DNA of 64,000 nt, from NCBI GenBank assembly GCA_026390575.1, contig JAPLFR010000001.1:372001-436000 (forward strand), written 5' to 3'. The stretch comes from Ignavibacteriales bacterium. Lineage in GTDB: Bacteria > Bacteroidota > Ignavibacteria > UBA10030. Of this stretch, positions 1-7,977 are shown piece by piece; the first letter of the stretch is position 1; every line of letters begins with the position of its first letter. The notes below the pieces were generated by a model, which searched no databases, was not told the origin of the DNA, and was given only the letters and a program-made list of their open reading frames with translations. A program made the position numbers and the translations under genes.

Positions 1-2
1 GA

Positions 3-431
3 GAAGCAAACGAATTTCGCGGCGAGTTAACTCTTGTCATCCCAAAAGAGCGAATCGTTGAAGTCTGTAAATTTTTAAAGGAAGATCAGGAACTACGCTT
101 TGAGCTCCTTGCCGATTTGTGCGGCATTGATATGAACACACCAACGAAACGGTTTGGCGTCATCTACAACTTGTTTTCGTACACGAATAAATACCGTATG
201 AGATTAAAGACATTTACGGATGAGGAACATCCGACAGTACCGACCGTCACTGGTGTATGGGGAACCGCAAATTGGCACGAGCGTGAGACCTTCGATATGT
301 ACGGCATTATCTTCGAAGGGCATCCTGACCTGCGTAGAATGTACATGCCGGATGAATTCGAATATCATCCGCTTCGCAAAGATTTTCCGCTGATGGGTAT
401 TCGTGGATCGTTAGACTTGCCGAAAAAATGA
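3..431 (+). CDS. nuoC: NADH-quinone oxidoreductase subunit C (5' truncated by window edge)
   Basis: The reading frame is open from base 3 and its true start lies upstream of the window. About 142 C-terminal residues are visible. They carry the 30-kDa subunit signature: an LCGID segment, then YNLFSY, and a later stretch with WGTANWHERETFDMYGI and HPDLRR followed by HPLRKDFPL. NuoC belongs to the peripheral arm of respiratory complex I, which passes electrons from NADH to quinone at the inner membrane. The stop codon overlaps the nuoD start in an ATGA arrangement, so the two are translationally coupled. The TTG at 117 is only an internal codon, not a start. The family identification is secure; only the N-terminus is missing. 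Confidence 0.95.
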   Translation, partial: EANEFRGELTLVIPKERIVEVCKFLKEDQELRFELLADLCGIDMNTPTKRFGVIYNLFSYTNKYRMRLKTFTDEEHPTVPTVTGVWGTANWHERETFDMYGIIFEGHPDLRRMYMPDEFEYHPLRKDFPLMGIRGSLDLPKK

Positions 432-1687
432 TGGAAATAAAATCAGAACAGAGCAGCCGAAAGTCAAGAATTCTCGAAGCATTAGAGAACGAACATGTCT
501 CTATTACGTTCGATGACCCGCTTGAGAATGAGATGGTGCTAAATATGGGACCTCAGCACCCTGCGACGCATGGTGTCTTGAGGCTGCTCATCAAGCTGGA
601 TGGCGAGACAGTGCTGGCATCAGTTCCGGAACTTGGATATTTGCATCGCGGGTACGAAAAATTAGCGGAGAATTGCAGCTTCCATGAATTTATTCCGCAC
701 ACAGACCGTCTGGATTATCTCTCGCCGCTTTCTAACAATGTAGCATATGTCCTTGCTGTTGAAAAATTGCTCGGCATCGAAGCTCCGCCGCGAGCGCAAT
801 ATATTCGCACGCTTATTGCAGAACTTGCCCGTATTTCTTCCCACCTCATGTTTCTCGGTTCGCTGGCAATGGATGTCGGCGCATTGACGGTGTGGATGTG
901 GTCATTCCGTGAACGAGAAAAGATGTACGACATTTTCGAAATAATTGCAGGCGCTCGCTTCACTACAAGTTACACCCGCATTGGCGGTTTGGCGCAAGAT
1001 ATTACAGGAGAAACACTTTCGATTATCCGCGGTTTTATCGATGATCTTCCCCAAAAAGTACTTGAGTGCGAAAAGCTGCTCAACACCAACCGGATTTTTC
1101 TTGGGCGCGTTGATGGCGTCGGTATCATCACGAAGGAACGTGCAATGGATCTTGGTCTCACCGGTCCATGTCTTCGTGCATGCGGAGTAGAACATGATTT
1201 ACGGCACGCAAATCCCTACCTTGTCTATAATGATCTTGATTTTACTGTACCGATTTACGAAGGCGGCGATTGTCTTGCGCGCTATTACGTGCGTATGGCA
1301 GAGATAAAAGAAAGTATTAAAATTGTTCGGCAAATATTGGATAAAATACCAGCCGGAGAAGTGAAAGCAGGCCAGCCGAAACAGGTGCTTCCGAATAAAG
1401 AGCGTGTCTATAAGAAAATGGAAGAACTTATACACGATTTTATGCTTATTAATTTTGGAGTGAATCCGCCTGTTGGTGAAATTTATCACGCAGTCGAATC
1501 GCCGAAGGGTGAATTGGGCTTTTACATTTACAGCAACGGCGAAGGACAGCCATGGCGGATGAAGATTCGATCGCCGTCATTTGTCAACCTTCAATCAATT
1601 TCTACAATGATGAAAGGGGCAATGATTTCCGATGTTGTGGCAATTGTCGGCAGTCTGGATCCGATCATGGGAGAAGCGGATAAGTAG
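428..1687 (+). CDS. nuoD: NADH-quinone oxidoreductase subunit D (49-kDa subunit)
   Basis: At 419 residues this is the usual length for a separate NuoD. The family signature NMGPQHPATHGVLR lies near residues 38-51, followed by ELGYLHRGYEKLAE and the C-terminal end VGSLDPIMGEADK. NuoD helps form the quinone-binding site of complex I next to NuoB. The ATG at 428 overlaps the nuoC stop by 4 bases, and a second ATG follows directly at 431. About 25 extra polar residues precede the conserved core. The gap of 88 bases to nuoE is long for this operon and is AT-rich with short similar segments, so internal regulation there is possible but not shown. Confidence 0.97.
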   Translation: MMEIKSEQSSRKSRILEALENEHVSITFDDPLENEMVLNMGPQHPATHGVLRLLIKLDGETVLASVPELGYLHRGYEKLAENCSFHEFIPHTDRLDYLSPLSNNVAYVLAVEKLLGIEAPPRAQYIRTLIAELARISSHLMFLGSLAMDVGALTVWMWSFREREKMYDIFEIIAGARFTTSYTRIGGLAQDITGETLSIIRGFIDDLPQKVLECEKLLNTNRIFLGRVDGVGIITKERAMDLGLTGPCLRACGVEHDLRHANPYLVYNDLDFTVPIYEGGDCLARYYVRMAEIKESIKIVRQILDKIPAGEVKAGQPKQVLPNKERVYKKMEELIHDFMLINFGVNPPVGEIYHAVESPKGELGFYIYSNGEGQPWRMKIRSPSFVNLQSISTMMKGAMISDVVAIVGSLDPIMGEADK

Positions 1688-1775
1688 AACGTACGATTTA
1701 CAATTTTCGACTGACGATTGAAAAGATGTTAATACACAATCTTGTAATTTATTTTCAAGCATAATCTCATTGAAT

Positions 1776-2240
1776 ATGTTAAACGAAGAAAATCAGAAAA
1801 AGGTTGAAGAACTGCGAAAACGTTATCCAACAGCGCAAGCGCTGGTATTGCCTGTGTTATGGATGATACAGGAGCAAGAAGGTTATATTTCAGAAGAATC
1901 GATGAAGTATACCGGCACGCTTTTGAATATTCCTTACGGACACATACTGGGCGTTGTTACATTCTATACAATGCTACAAAAAAAAGCTGTTGGCAAACAT
2001 CACATAGAAGTGTGTACGAACGTTTCATGTATGCTGCGCGGCTCAGGAAAAATTCTCGAACATATAGAAAAACGTCTGGGCATCAAGGCAGGTGAAAGAG
2101 CGCAGGATAAAAAATGGACACTTTCTGAAGCAGAGTGCCTCGGTTCCTGCGGTACTGCACCTATGCTTGCCCTTGGTGACGAGTATTATGAAAACCTGAC
2201 TTTAGAAAAAGTAGATAAGCTTTTAGACACTCTGCAATGA
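1776..2240 (+). CDS. nuoE: NADH-quinone oxidoreductase subunit E (24-kDa, 2Fe-2S)
   Basis: This is a thioredoxin-like [2Fe-2S] subunit of the NADH-input module of complex I. The four ligands are visible as C80-x4-C85 in VCTNVSC and C121-x3-C125 in CLGSCGTAP. The N-terminal helical part begins with residues resembling LRKRYPTAQALVLPVLW and then YISEESM, as in other NuoE proteins. I chose ATG 1776 rather than the in-frame TTG at 1770; no strong ribosome site separates them. The stop overlaps the nuoF start (ATGA). NuoE and NuoF work together to take electrons from NADH through FMN. Confidence 0.96.
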   Translation: MLNEENQKKVEELRKRYPTAQALVLPVLWMIQEQEGYISEESMKYTGTLLNIPYGHILGVVTFYTMLQKKAVGKHHIEVCTNVSCMLRGSGKILEHIEKRLGIKAGERAQDKKWTLSEAECLGSCGTAPMLALGDEYYENLTLEKVDKLLDTLQ

Positions 2241-3535
2241 ACATGCAACCTGCAAATACCGAAAAGCTGACAATGTGGAAGCATGTGATACTCCCTGACG
2301 TGCCCGATGTGCACAAGATTGATTTCTATCTTGCGAACGGCGGTTATAAAGCACTTAGAAAAGCGCTGGAGATGAAACCGGAAGAATTGATTGATGAGGT
2401 GAAAAAATCGAACTTGCGCGGACGCGGCGGTGCATGCTTTCCAACTGGATTAAAGTGGTCATTCATGCCGAAGAATTCCGACAAACCAAAATATCTTTGC
2501 GTCAACGGGGATGAATCAGAACCGGGCACATTTAAAGACCGGCAGATTTTTGAATTCAATCCACATGTGCTTATCGAAGGAACGCTCATCGCATGTTACG
2601 CGATGGGAATGACTGCTGCGTATATTTATATACGAGGTGAATACGGCAAATGGATCAAAATGCTGCAGAAGGCGTTAGACGATGCATATGCAAATGGATT
2701 CATCGGCGAAAAAATTCTTGGAACAGATTTCACGACACAGATCATCATTCATCGCGGTGCCGGTGCATACATTTGCGGTGAAGAATCAGCGCTCATGAAT
2801 TCCATTGAAGGTGAACGCGGATATCCTCGTGTGAAGCCGCCGTTCCCTGCTCAGAACGGTCTCTGGGGTTGTCCTACGACGATCAATAACGTAGAAACGA
2901 TTTCCAATATTCCCATTATCATCAATAATGGCTGGAAATGGTATTCACAAATTGGAGCTGTAAAACATCCAGGTCCTATACTCGTTGGTGTCAGTGGGCA
3001 TGTGAATAATCCCGGCGTCTTCGAAATGCCGACGGGCGAACCGTTACTTGAAATTATTCACAAATGGGCAGGCGGGATCCCCGGCAATAAAGGAATCAAA
3101 GCTGTTATTCCCGGCGGTTCATCTACCATGATTCTGCGAGGCGACCAGCTCGAAGGAATTCGTATGGATGTAGATTCACTGAGAGCTGCCGGTTCTTCTG
3201 TTGGTACAGCGGGAATCATTGTGATGGATTCGGATACTGATCTCATTCAAGTGATCACGCGTATTACGGAGTTCTATTATCACGAATCGTGCGGACAATG
3301 CACGCCATGCCGTGAGGGAACCGTGTGGATGTACAAAATTCTCAAACGTTTCGAGCACTATGAAGCGAAGAGAGAAGATATTGATTTGCTGATGGACGTC
3401 GCTAATAACATTGAAGGAAATACAATTTGTGCGCTTGGCGATGCTGCCGCCTGGCCGGTGCAATCGATGATACGCCGTTTCAGGGATGAATTTGAAAAAC
3501 GTGTGCAGGAATCGCATCATCAAATAGTTGCTTGA
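2237..3535 (+). CDS. nuoF: NADH-quinone oxidoreductase subunit F (51-kDa, FMN and 4Fe-4S)
   Basis: NuoF holds FMN and the NADH site of complex I plus one [4Fe-4S] cluster (N3). The FMN-binding GRGGACFPTGLKW is at residues 62-74, and the NADH-associated GAGAYICGEESAL follows near 175-187. The cluster ligands are C352, C355 and C358 in ESCGQCTPCREG, with the fourth, C398, in NTICALGD. Length (432) is normal. It overlaps nuoE by 4 bases. The gene is followed directly by a rho-independent terminator, so nuoG and the membrane-arm genes are not part of this transcript on the visible side. That is unusual compared with the standard single nuo operon. Confidence 0.97.
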   Translation: MNMQPANTEKLTMWKHVILPDVPDVHKIDFYLANGGYKALRKALEMKPEELIDEVKKSNLRGRGGACFPTGLKWSFMPKNSDKPKYLCVNGDESEPGTFKDRQIFEFNPHVLIEGTLIACYAMGMTAAYIYIRGEYGKWIKMLQKALDDAYANGFIGEKILGTDFTTQIIIHRGAGAYICGEESALMNSIEGERGYPRVKPPFPAQNGLWGCPTTINNVETISNIPIIINNGWKWYSQIGAVKHPGPILVGVSGHVNNPGVFEMPTGEPLLEIIHKWAGGIPGNKGIKAVIPGGSSTMILRGDQLEGIRMDVDSLRAAGSSVGTAGIIVMDSDTDLIQVITRITEFYYHESCGQCTPCREGTVWMYKILKRFEHYEAKREDIDLLMDVANNIEGNTICALGDAAAWPVQSMIRRFRDEFEKRVQESHHQIVA

Positions 3536-3560
3536 ATCATTTTTACAGTATTCCCGCGAT

Positions 3561-3595
3561 ACCCGCCCCGAGACACTCGATGCGGGTTTTTCTTT
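3561..3595 (+). terminator. Rho-independent terminator after nuoF
   Basis: A two-part hairpin is visible: outer arms ACCCGC (3561-3566) and GCGGGT (3582-3587), inner arms CGAG (3569-3572) and CTCG (3576-3579). It is followed by TTTTCTTTTT. It lies 25 bases after the nuoF stop and ends the nuoCDEF transcript. Confidence 0.85.
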
Positions 3596-3704
3596 TTCAC
3601 CAGGGAACCATCGATTCCCTCTTACCGTCTAATAAATCGAATACCTGCAATAAACAATGTGAGTACTGGACTGAAGTATTCAGCGAGAGAGAAGAGATAC
3701 AAGC

Positions 3705-4448
3705 ATGAAATCATTCCAAACAGGAGGGAGCGTGGCAATACCGATGCCGGGAGCTGATTGGCAGCCAAAGAATCAACCTTTTCAGATTGGAGTTCGTGCA
3801 AGAAGTTTTGTACCTTCATTTCCAAGAACGAATGATGCAGACTCCATGACCAACGATCAAGCTCTTCCTAAACCCAATGCTGATGTTCTCCGCAAGATGG
3901 ATGACGAGGTACTGATTAACGCATTTCAGAGCGGTGATATCGATGTCTATCGGTTTCTCGTGGAGCGCTATCAAGAACGGATACGTAATTTGCTGTTTTC
4001 AATTTTCCACGATCGGGACTTCATCGATGATCTTGCTCAGGAAGTGTTCATCAAGGCATATCAGGCGCTTCCGCATTTTAGATTCGAAGCATCATTCTAT
4101 ACATGGCTCTATCGGATTGCTGTCAATAAAAGCAGGGATGAACTTCGAAAGAAAAAAGCACGCCGTTTCTTTTCCTTTCAGACACTTGATGAAGGAATCG
4201 AAAAAGAATTAAATGTCCGTCTTTCAGTTCCACCGGAAAACAGGGATACTCAGGAATTGGTAGCGATGGGGTTACAGACCTTACCTGAAAAATTTAGAAC
4301 GGCAGTTGTGCTGAAGGATATCGAAGGGCTTTCGTACGAAGAAATAGCCGAGGTGATGCAGTGTGAACTCGGTACTGTGAAATCAAGAATCTCCCGAGCA
4401 CGGGCAATGCTGAGGAAAGCATTAAAGCCGTTGATGGAGGAAGTATAA
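3705..4448 (+). CDS. ECF-type RNA polymerase sigma-70 factor
   Basis: Regions sigma-2 and sigma-4 are clear. Sigma-2 includes LVERYQERIRNLLFSIF, DLAQEVFIKAYQALPHF and FYTWLYRIAVNKSRDELRKKKARR. Sigma-4 includes LQTLPEKFRTAVVLKDIEGLSYEEIAEVM and GTVKSRISRARAMLRKAL. These group IV factors redirect RNA polymerase to envelope or stress regulons and are held inactive by a cognate anti-sigma factor, here the next gene two bases downstream. The start is uncertain. ATG 3705 gives 247 residues with about 47 extra residues lacking family similarity. GTG 3732 lies just after a perfect AGGAGG (3722-3727) but with only 4 bases of spacing. ATG 3846 gives the family-typical 200 residues. Confidence 0.92.
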   Translation: MKSFQTGGSVAIPMPGADWQPKNQPFQIGVRARSFVPSFPRTNDADSMTNDQALPKPNADVLRKMDDEVLINAFQSGDIDVYRFLVERYQERIRNLLFSIFHDRDFIDDLAQEVFIKAYQALPHFRFEASFYTWLYRIAVNKSRDELRKKKARRFFSFQTLDEGIEKELNVRLSVPPENRDTQELVAMGLQTLPEKFRTAVVLKDIEGLSYEEIAEVMQCELGTVKSRISRARAMLRKALKPLMEEV

Positions 4449-4450
4449 TC

Positions 4451-5737
4451 ATGAAAAAAATGAATGAACAAAAATTGGAAGCTCTGCTTTCGCAATATGT
4501 CGATGGAGTGCTCTCCGAGAAGGAGACGCAGCACGTAGAATCGTTACTGGCGGTGGATGCATCTGCCAGACAACACCTTGCAGAACTCAAGAGTCTGAAA
4601 GTATTATTGGCATCACAGCCGAGGCTGAATCCGGACATTGGATTCTGGACTCGGTTTTCGGTGGCCATGCAAGAAAAGAAGGAAGAAGAACATAATCTTC
4701 TTCCATTTCCACGCAAGTTTCTTCCCGCGATGACTGTTATTGTGACAGCTCTTGTTGTCGTTGTGGGAACACTGGTCATTCAAAATCGGATGCAGTTTAT
4801 GCAATTCTTCTCGGAGAAATCGCAAGCGGTTCGGGAAGTGTACGAAAAGAAAATCCTGCAGAGTTCTCTCTTACCGCTTTTTGCCAAAGTAGATAAAGAA
4901 CGGGCACTGCAGTTTTCACTCTTTGGCACACTGTCGCTTGACGACAAATCAGAAACTGCGCTTCGCGTCGATGAACAATCAGAGAAAGGGTACCGCATAG
5001 AAGTTGGGAATAATTTAAAGAACAAAACGAAGTCAGTGACATTTGACCGCTTTATTGCTGAAGTGAAACCGTCTGCTCATCAGAAGAAAATAATTGATTC
5101 ACTCTTGGAATTAACCGGCAGGCGTATCGAATCATCTGTTCTCATTGGTGAAAATAATACAATGGCAATAGCACCTGATCTGCCGAAATTGAATCGATTG
5201 ATGGTGACCAATATTGCTTCGTGTTTGGAACCGCTTCAGCGGGTGAATTTCGAGCGTTTGCTTGAAGCCAACAATGCACCTTACACCGTTACGACGAAGC
5301 GCGTGCCGACTGAAAAAACCGGCGATTATTTCCAGCGCATCCCAAAATTTCCTCAGGGTAATCGGTTTGTTGTCATCACGACGGACACAATGATGTATTC
5401 AGAGATTCATATCGATTTCGATAGTCTCCAACGTCAAATGGAAAAGAATTTTGCCGCCGCCGGAGTCCGTAGAGAAGCAATGCTGAGAAAAATTATGGCC
5501 AGGCAATTCCAACGAGTGCCAAGGAATGTGCAATTCCCAGCGACGGATCAGATATTTGGCGGAGGAGAATTCTTTAGCGTGGATATTAACGTTCCCGGCG
5601 ATGATGAAAATCAACAACCGATGCGCGTTGTTGTTCAGCCGCGTTTTCGGAAACAAATGCTTGCACCCGGAATACCGCGTCCCTCCACGCACATGCGTAT
5701 TTGGAAAGATACATCTTCCGTTGATATTGCACCGTAA
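4451..5737 (+). CDS. Putative membrane-anchored anti-sigma factor with large extracytoplasmic domain
   Basis: The gene starts 2 bases after the sigma factor stop, the standard arrangement for a cognate anti-sigma factor. The first 80 residues are helical and resemble an anti-sigma domain (LEALLSQYVDGVLSEKE then HVESLLAVDASAR), but there is no cysteine there, so the usual zinc-finger HxxxCxxC motif is absent. One transmembrane helix spans about residues 91-110. A roughly 315-residue extracytoplasmic part of unknown function follows and ends in a Met/Arg/Pro-rich tail. By position and topology it should bind the sigma factor at the cytoplasmic face and receive a periplasmic signal. The large C-terminal part is not a domain I recognise. 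Confidence 0.75.
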   Translation: MKKMNEQKLEALLSQYVDGVLSEKETQHVESLLAVDASARQHLAELKSLKVLLASQPRLNPDIGFWTRFSVAMQEKKEEEHNLLPFPRKFLPAMTVIVTALVVVVGTLVIQNRMQFMQFFSEKSQAVREVYEKKILQSSLLPLFAKVDKERALQFSLFGTLSLDDKSETALRVDEQSEKGYRIEVGNNLKNKTKSVTFDRFIAEVKPSAHQKKIIDSLLELTGRRIESSVLIGENNTMAIAPDLPKLNRLMVTNIASCLEPLQRVNFERLLEANNAPYTVTTKRVPTEKTGDYFQRIPKFPQGNRFVVITTDTMMYSEIHIDFDSLQRQMEKNFAAAGVRREAMLRKIMARQFQRVPRNVQFPATDQIFGGGEFFSVDINVPGDDENQQPMRVVVQPRFRKQMLAPGIPRPSTHMRIWKDTSSVDIAP

Positions 5738-5765
5738 CAGCAGAATCGTTCTCTTGCTTTGCACG

Positions 5766-5797
5766 ATAGCCCGACACATTTTGTTGGGCTATTTTAT
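5766..5797 (+). terminator. Rho-independent terminator after anti-sigma gene
   Basis: The 11-base arms ATAGCCCGACA (5766-5776) and TGTTGGGCTAT (5782-5792) pair with one G-T pair and a 5-base loop, and are followed by TTTTATTAT. It ends the sigma/anti-sigma transcript 28 bases after the stop. Confidence 0.85.
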
Positions 5798-6037
5798 TAT
5801 GAACGGATGGTACGCACTGTATATTCTTTATTTAAAAAATAAAGTATTTTATAGAGTTGTTCACTTCCCCTCCATTCCATATTTATCAGCATATTAAGAC
5901 GGTTTTGCGTACCATCAGTTATGAAATCTGGCACAAACGGCCACGGAACGAGAATTTAGTGTTGCTTCTGCCAGCACCTTTTGGTATATTTTCGACCGTA
6001 ATATTTAATTCAAAGACCAATATGAAGGGTACAATCC

Positions 6038-7423
6038 ATGAAAAGTAATTTATTCTATTTGTTTTTTGCATTACTCCTTGTGGGATTCTTAACCCAGGGA
6101 TTTCAATGCGGTTCTCCAGAATTTACGGGTGCAAAAGTACAGGAACAAAATAAGAATTATCCTGAAGCGGCAAAATTGTATGAAAAAGAAGTTCAAAAAA
6201 ATCCAGCAAATGCTGATGCATGGTTTCGTTTAGGCCGTATCCGCGGAATGCAGTTAAATGATTTTGATGGAATGATTGAAGCTTTTCAGCAATCGGAAAA
6301 ATATTCCAAAGAATTTTCAAACGATATTCGGGCTCTTCGCGGATATTACTGGGTCCAGTTTATTAACAGTGGTGTCGCTAACAAAAATCGTGCAACGAAC
6401 GACTCTCTCCAATATTATGACAAAGCGATTGAGGATTACAACGCTGCGCGTAAAATGCGGCCGGATACCTCTATTACCTATCTCTATATCGCTGCAGCAT
6501 ATAGAGGAAAAGGGGATATTACGAGCGAAATCACGTATCTCATCAAAGTATGGGAAATGGATCATGATAAAGAAGTGTATAAATCGGTTGGAAGATTATA
6601 TGTTCAACAGGGCTTAGATAAAAAAGAACAATTCAAAACAGCAAATGCAGAAAAACTCAAGCTGCAAAAAAATCTGAGGGATATCGACAAAGGAAGCTAT
6701 AAAAGTGATGTCATGCAGGCGTTAGGATCTCCAGACAGTCAAAAGAAAGATAAAAAGAATACAAAGAAGGAAGATTGGATCTATAATCAATATTCGATGA
6801 CTTTGACCATGGATGGCGAACGTGTTGTTAATAAAAAGGTTGAAAAACCGTACGATTTGAACATAGATTCTACAAAATACTTTGAAGCAGTTGTCGAATT
6901 TAATAAAGCTGTCGATGTTTTTGAGACAATCAAAGCAGCAGATCCAAAAGACAATGAAAATTTGAATCTCCTTCTGCAGGCATATTATGAAGCAAACCGT
7001 TCTGTCGAAGCGACAAAAGCGTTCAAGCTTGCCGTGGATAATGAACCGGGCAACAAGATGAATCATTATATTCTTGGTCTTCTTTATAGATCGGTCAATG
7101 ACTACGAAGGCGCAATTGCAGAATTTAACGAAGCAATAAAACTAGATCCTAAGTTTAGTGATGCATTCTATGACATCGGTGCGACCTACTACAACTGGGG
7201 CGTGAAGATGAAGAAAGAGTCTCAAGAAGTAGGAGATGAGAGTGTAGAGTATAAAGCAAAATTCCAGGCAGCTTTGCCATGGATGGAAAAAATGACTGAG
7301 ATTAAAAAAGATGATGCGAAAATTTGGGAAACACTTGGAACCATCTATGCACTTCTTGGTCAAGCAGACAAGGCAACGAAAGCACTTGATGAGGCAGATA
7401 AGATACGCAAAGCCGGCAAGTGA
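6038..7423 (+). CDS. TPR-repeat envelope protein with BamE/SmpA-like insertion
   Basis: A hydrophobic signal segment (residues 4-22) is followed by C24 in GFQCGS, so this is probably exported and perhaps a lipoprotein, although Gln at -1 is not a canonical lipobox. Tetratricopeptide repeats occupy roughly residues 35-215 and 270-460; the clearest unit begins HYILGLLYRSVNDYEGAIAE. Between them, residues about 216-265 contain DKGSYKSDVMQALGSPDS then DWIYN and a beta-rich segment, which resembles the short BamE/SmpA (OmlA) fold. TPR proteins of this type serve as periplasmic scaffolds. It probably shares a transcript with the DUF3467 gene 33 bases downstream. The precise function is unknown. Confidence 0.8.
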   Translation: MKSNLFYLFFALLLVGFLTQGFQCGSPEFTGAKVQEQNKNYPEAAKLYEKEVQKNPANADAWFRLGRIRGMQLNDFDGMIEAFQQSEKYSKEFSNDIRALRGYYWVQFINSGVANKNRATNDSLQYYDKAIEDYNAARKMRPDTSITYLYIAAAYRGKGDITSEITYLIKVWEMDHDKEVYKSVGRLYVQQGLDKKEQFKTANAEKLKLQKNLRDIDKGSYKSDVMQALGSPDSQKKDKKNTKKEDWIYNQYSMTLTMDGERVVNKKVEKPYDLNIDSTKYFEAVVEFNKAVDVFETIKAADPKDNENLNLLLQAYYEANRSVEATKAFKLAVDNEPGNKMNHYILGLLYRSVNDYEGAIAEFNEAIKLDPKFSDAFYDIGATYYNWGVKMKKESQEVGDESVEYKAKFQAALPWMEKMTEIKKDDAKIWETLGTIYALLGQADKATKALDEADKIRKAGK

Positions 7424-7456
7424 ACGATTTTATCATAGTGAGAAACGGATTTTGGT

Positions 7457-7783
7457 ATGACTGATCAACCAGTTCAGCAGCAAATTAATATTGAGCTTGG
7501 AGAGAAGGAAGCAGAGGGCATCTACTCCAATCTTGCAATTATTACACATTCGCCGGCGGAATTTGTCATCGATTTTACGCGAGTGCTTCCCGGAATTCCA
7601 AAGGCAAGGGTTCACGCCCGAATTGTTATGACGCCGCAGCATACAAAAATGTTGCTGAACGCAATTCATGACAACGTTGACAAGTTCGAGAAAAAATTCG
7701 GTGAGATAAAACTTTTAGGCGAACCTCCTGGCGGACCAACGTTCGGTTTTCAACCGCCTACCAAAGAAGAGAAATTTCACTAA
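7457..7783 (+). CDS. DUF3467 family protein
   Basis: At 108 residues this small soluble protein matches the DUF3467 pattern: EGIYSNLAIITHSPAEFVIDF, then a MPG-like LPGIPKARVHARIVMTPQHTK and a helical end NAIHDNVDKFEKKFGEI. Members are widespread in bacteria and archaea, with no established biochemical role. It follows the TPR gene by 33 bases and is closed by a strong terminator, so the two are likely cotranscribed. There is no signal peptide or membrane segment. Confidence 0.9.
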   Translation: MTDQPVQQQINIELGEKEAEGIYSNLAIITHSPAEFVIDFTRVLPGIPKARVHARIVMTPQHTKMLLNAIHDNVDKFEKKFGEIKLLGEPPGGPTFGFQPPTKEEKFH

Positions 7784-7807
7784 TTCCATTCTCAACATGT
7801 AACCATA

Positions 7808-7844
7808 AAAGCTGATGTCGATTGTAACGGCATCAGCTTTTTTT
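7808..7844 (+). terminator. Rho-independent terminator after DUF3467 gene
   Basis: Ten-base arms AAAGCTGATG (7808-7817) and CATCAGCTTT (7831-7840) are followed by a T run (TTTTG). It lies 25 bases after the stop codon. Confidence 0.9.
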
Positions 7845-7904
7845 GTTATTCTGTGATGACAGGCACAAAAGATGGCTATGAAACGATAATAATGAGGCGT
7901 TTTC

Positions 7905-7933
7905 TTGACAATGCCTTGTGCAGTCGATATATT
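7905..7933 (+). promoter_or_regulatory. Sigma-70-type promoter for the lipoprotein/barrel operon
   Basis: A perfect -35 TTGACA (7905-7910) is followed by exactly 17 bases and the -10 hexamer TATATT (7928-7933). Transcription would start near 7940, giving a leader of about 38 bases before the ATG at 7978. It sits between a terminator and a gene start, which supports it. The classical hexamers contrast with the TTTG/TAnnTTTG promoters of Bacteroidia. Confidence 0.7.
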
Positions 7934-7977
7934 ATTTCATAAGGAATACTATTCATTTATATACCAAGGCGAGTACT

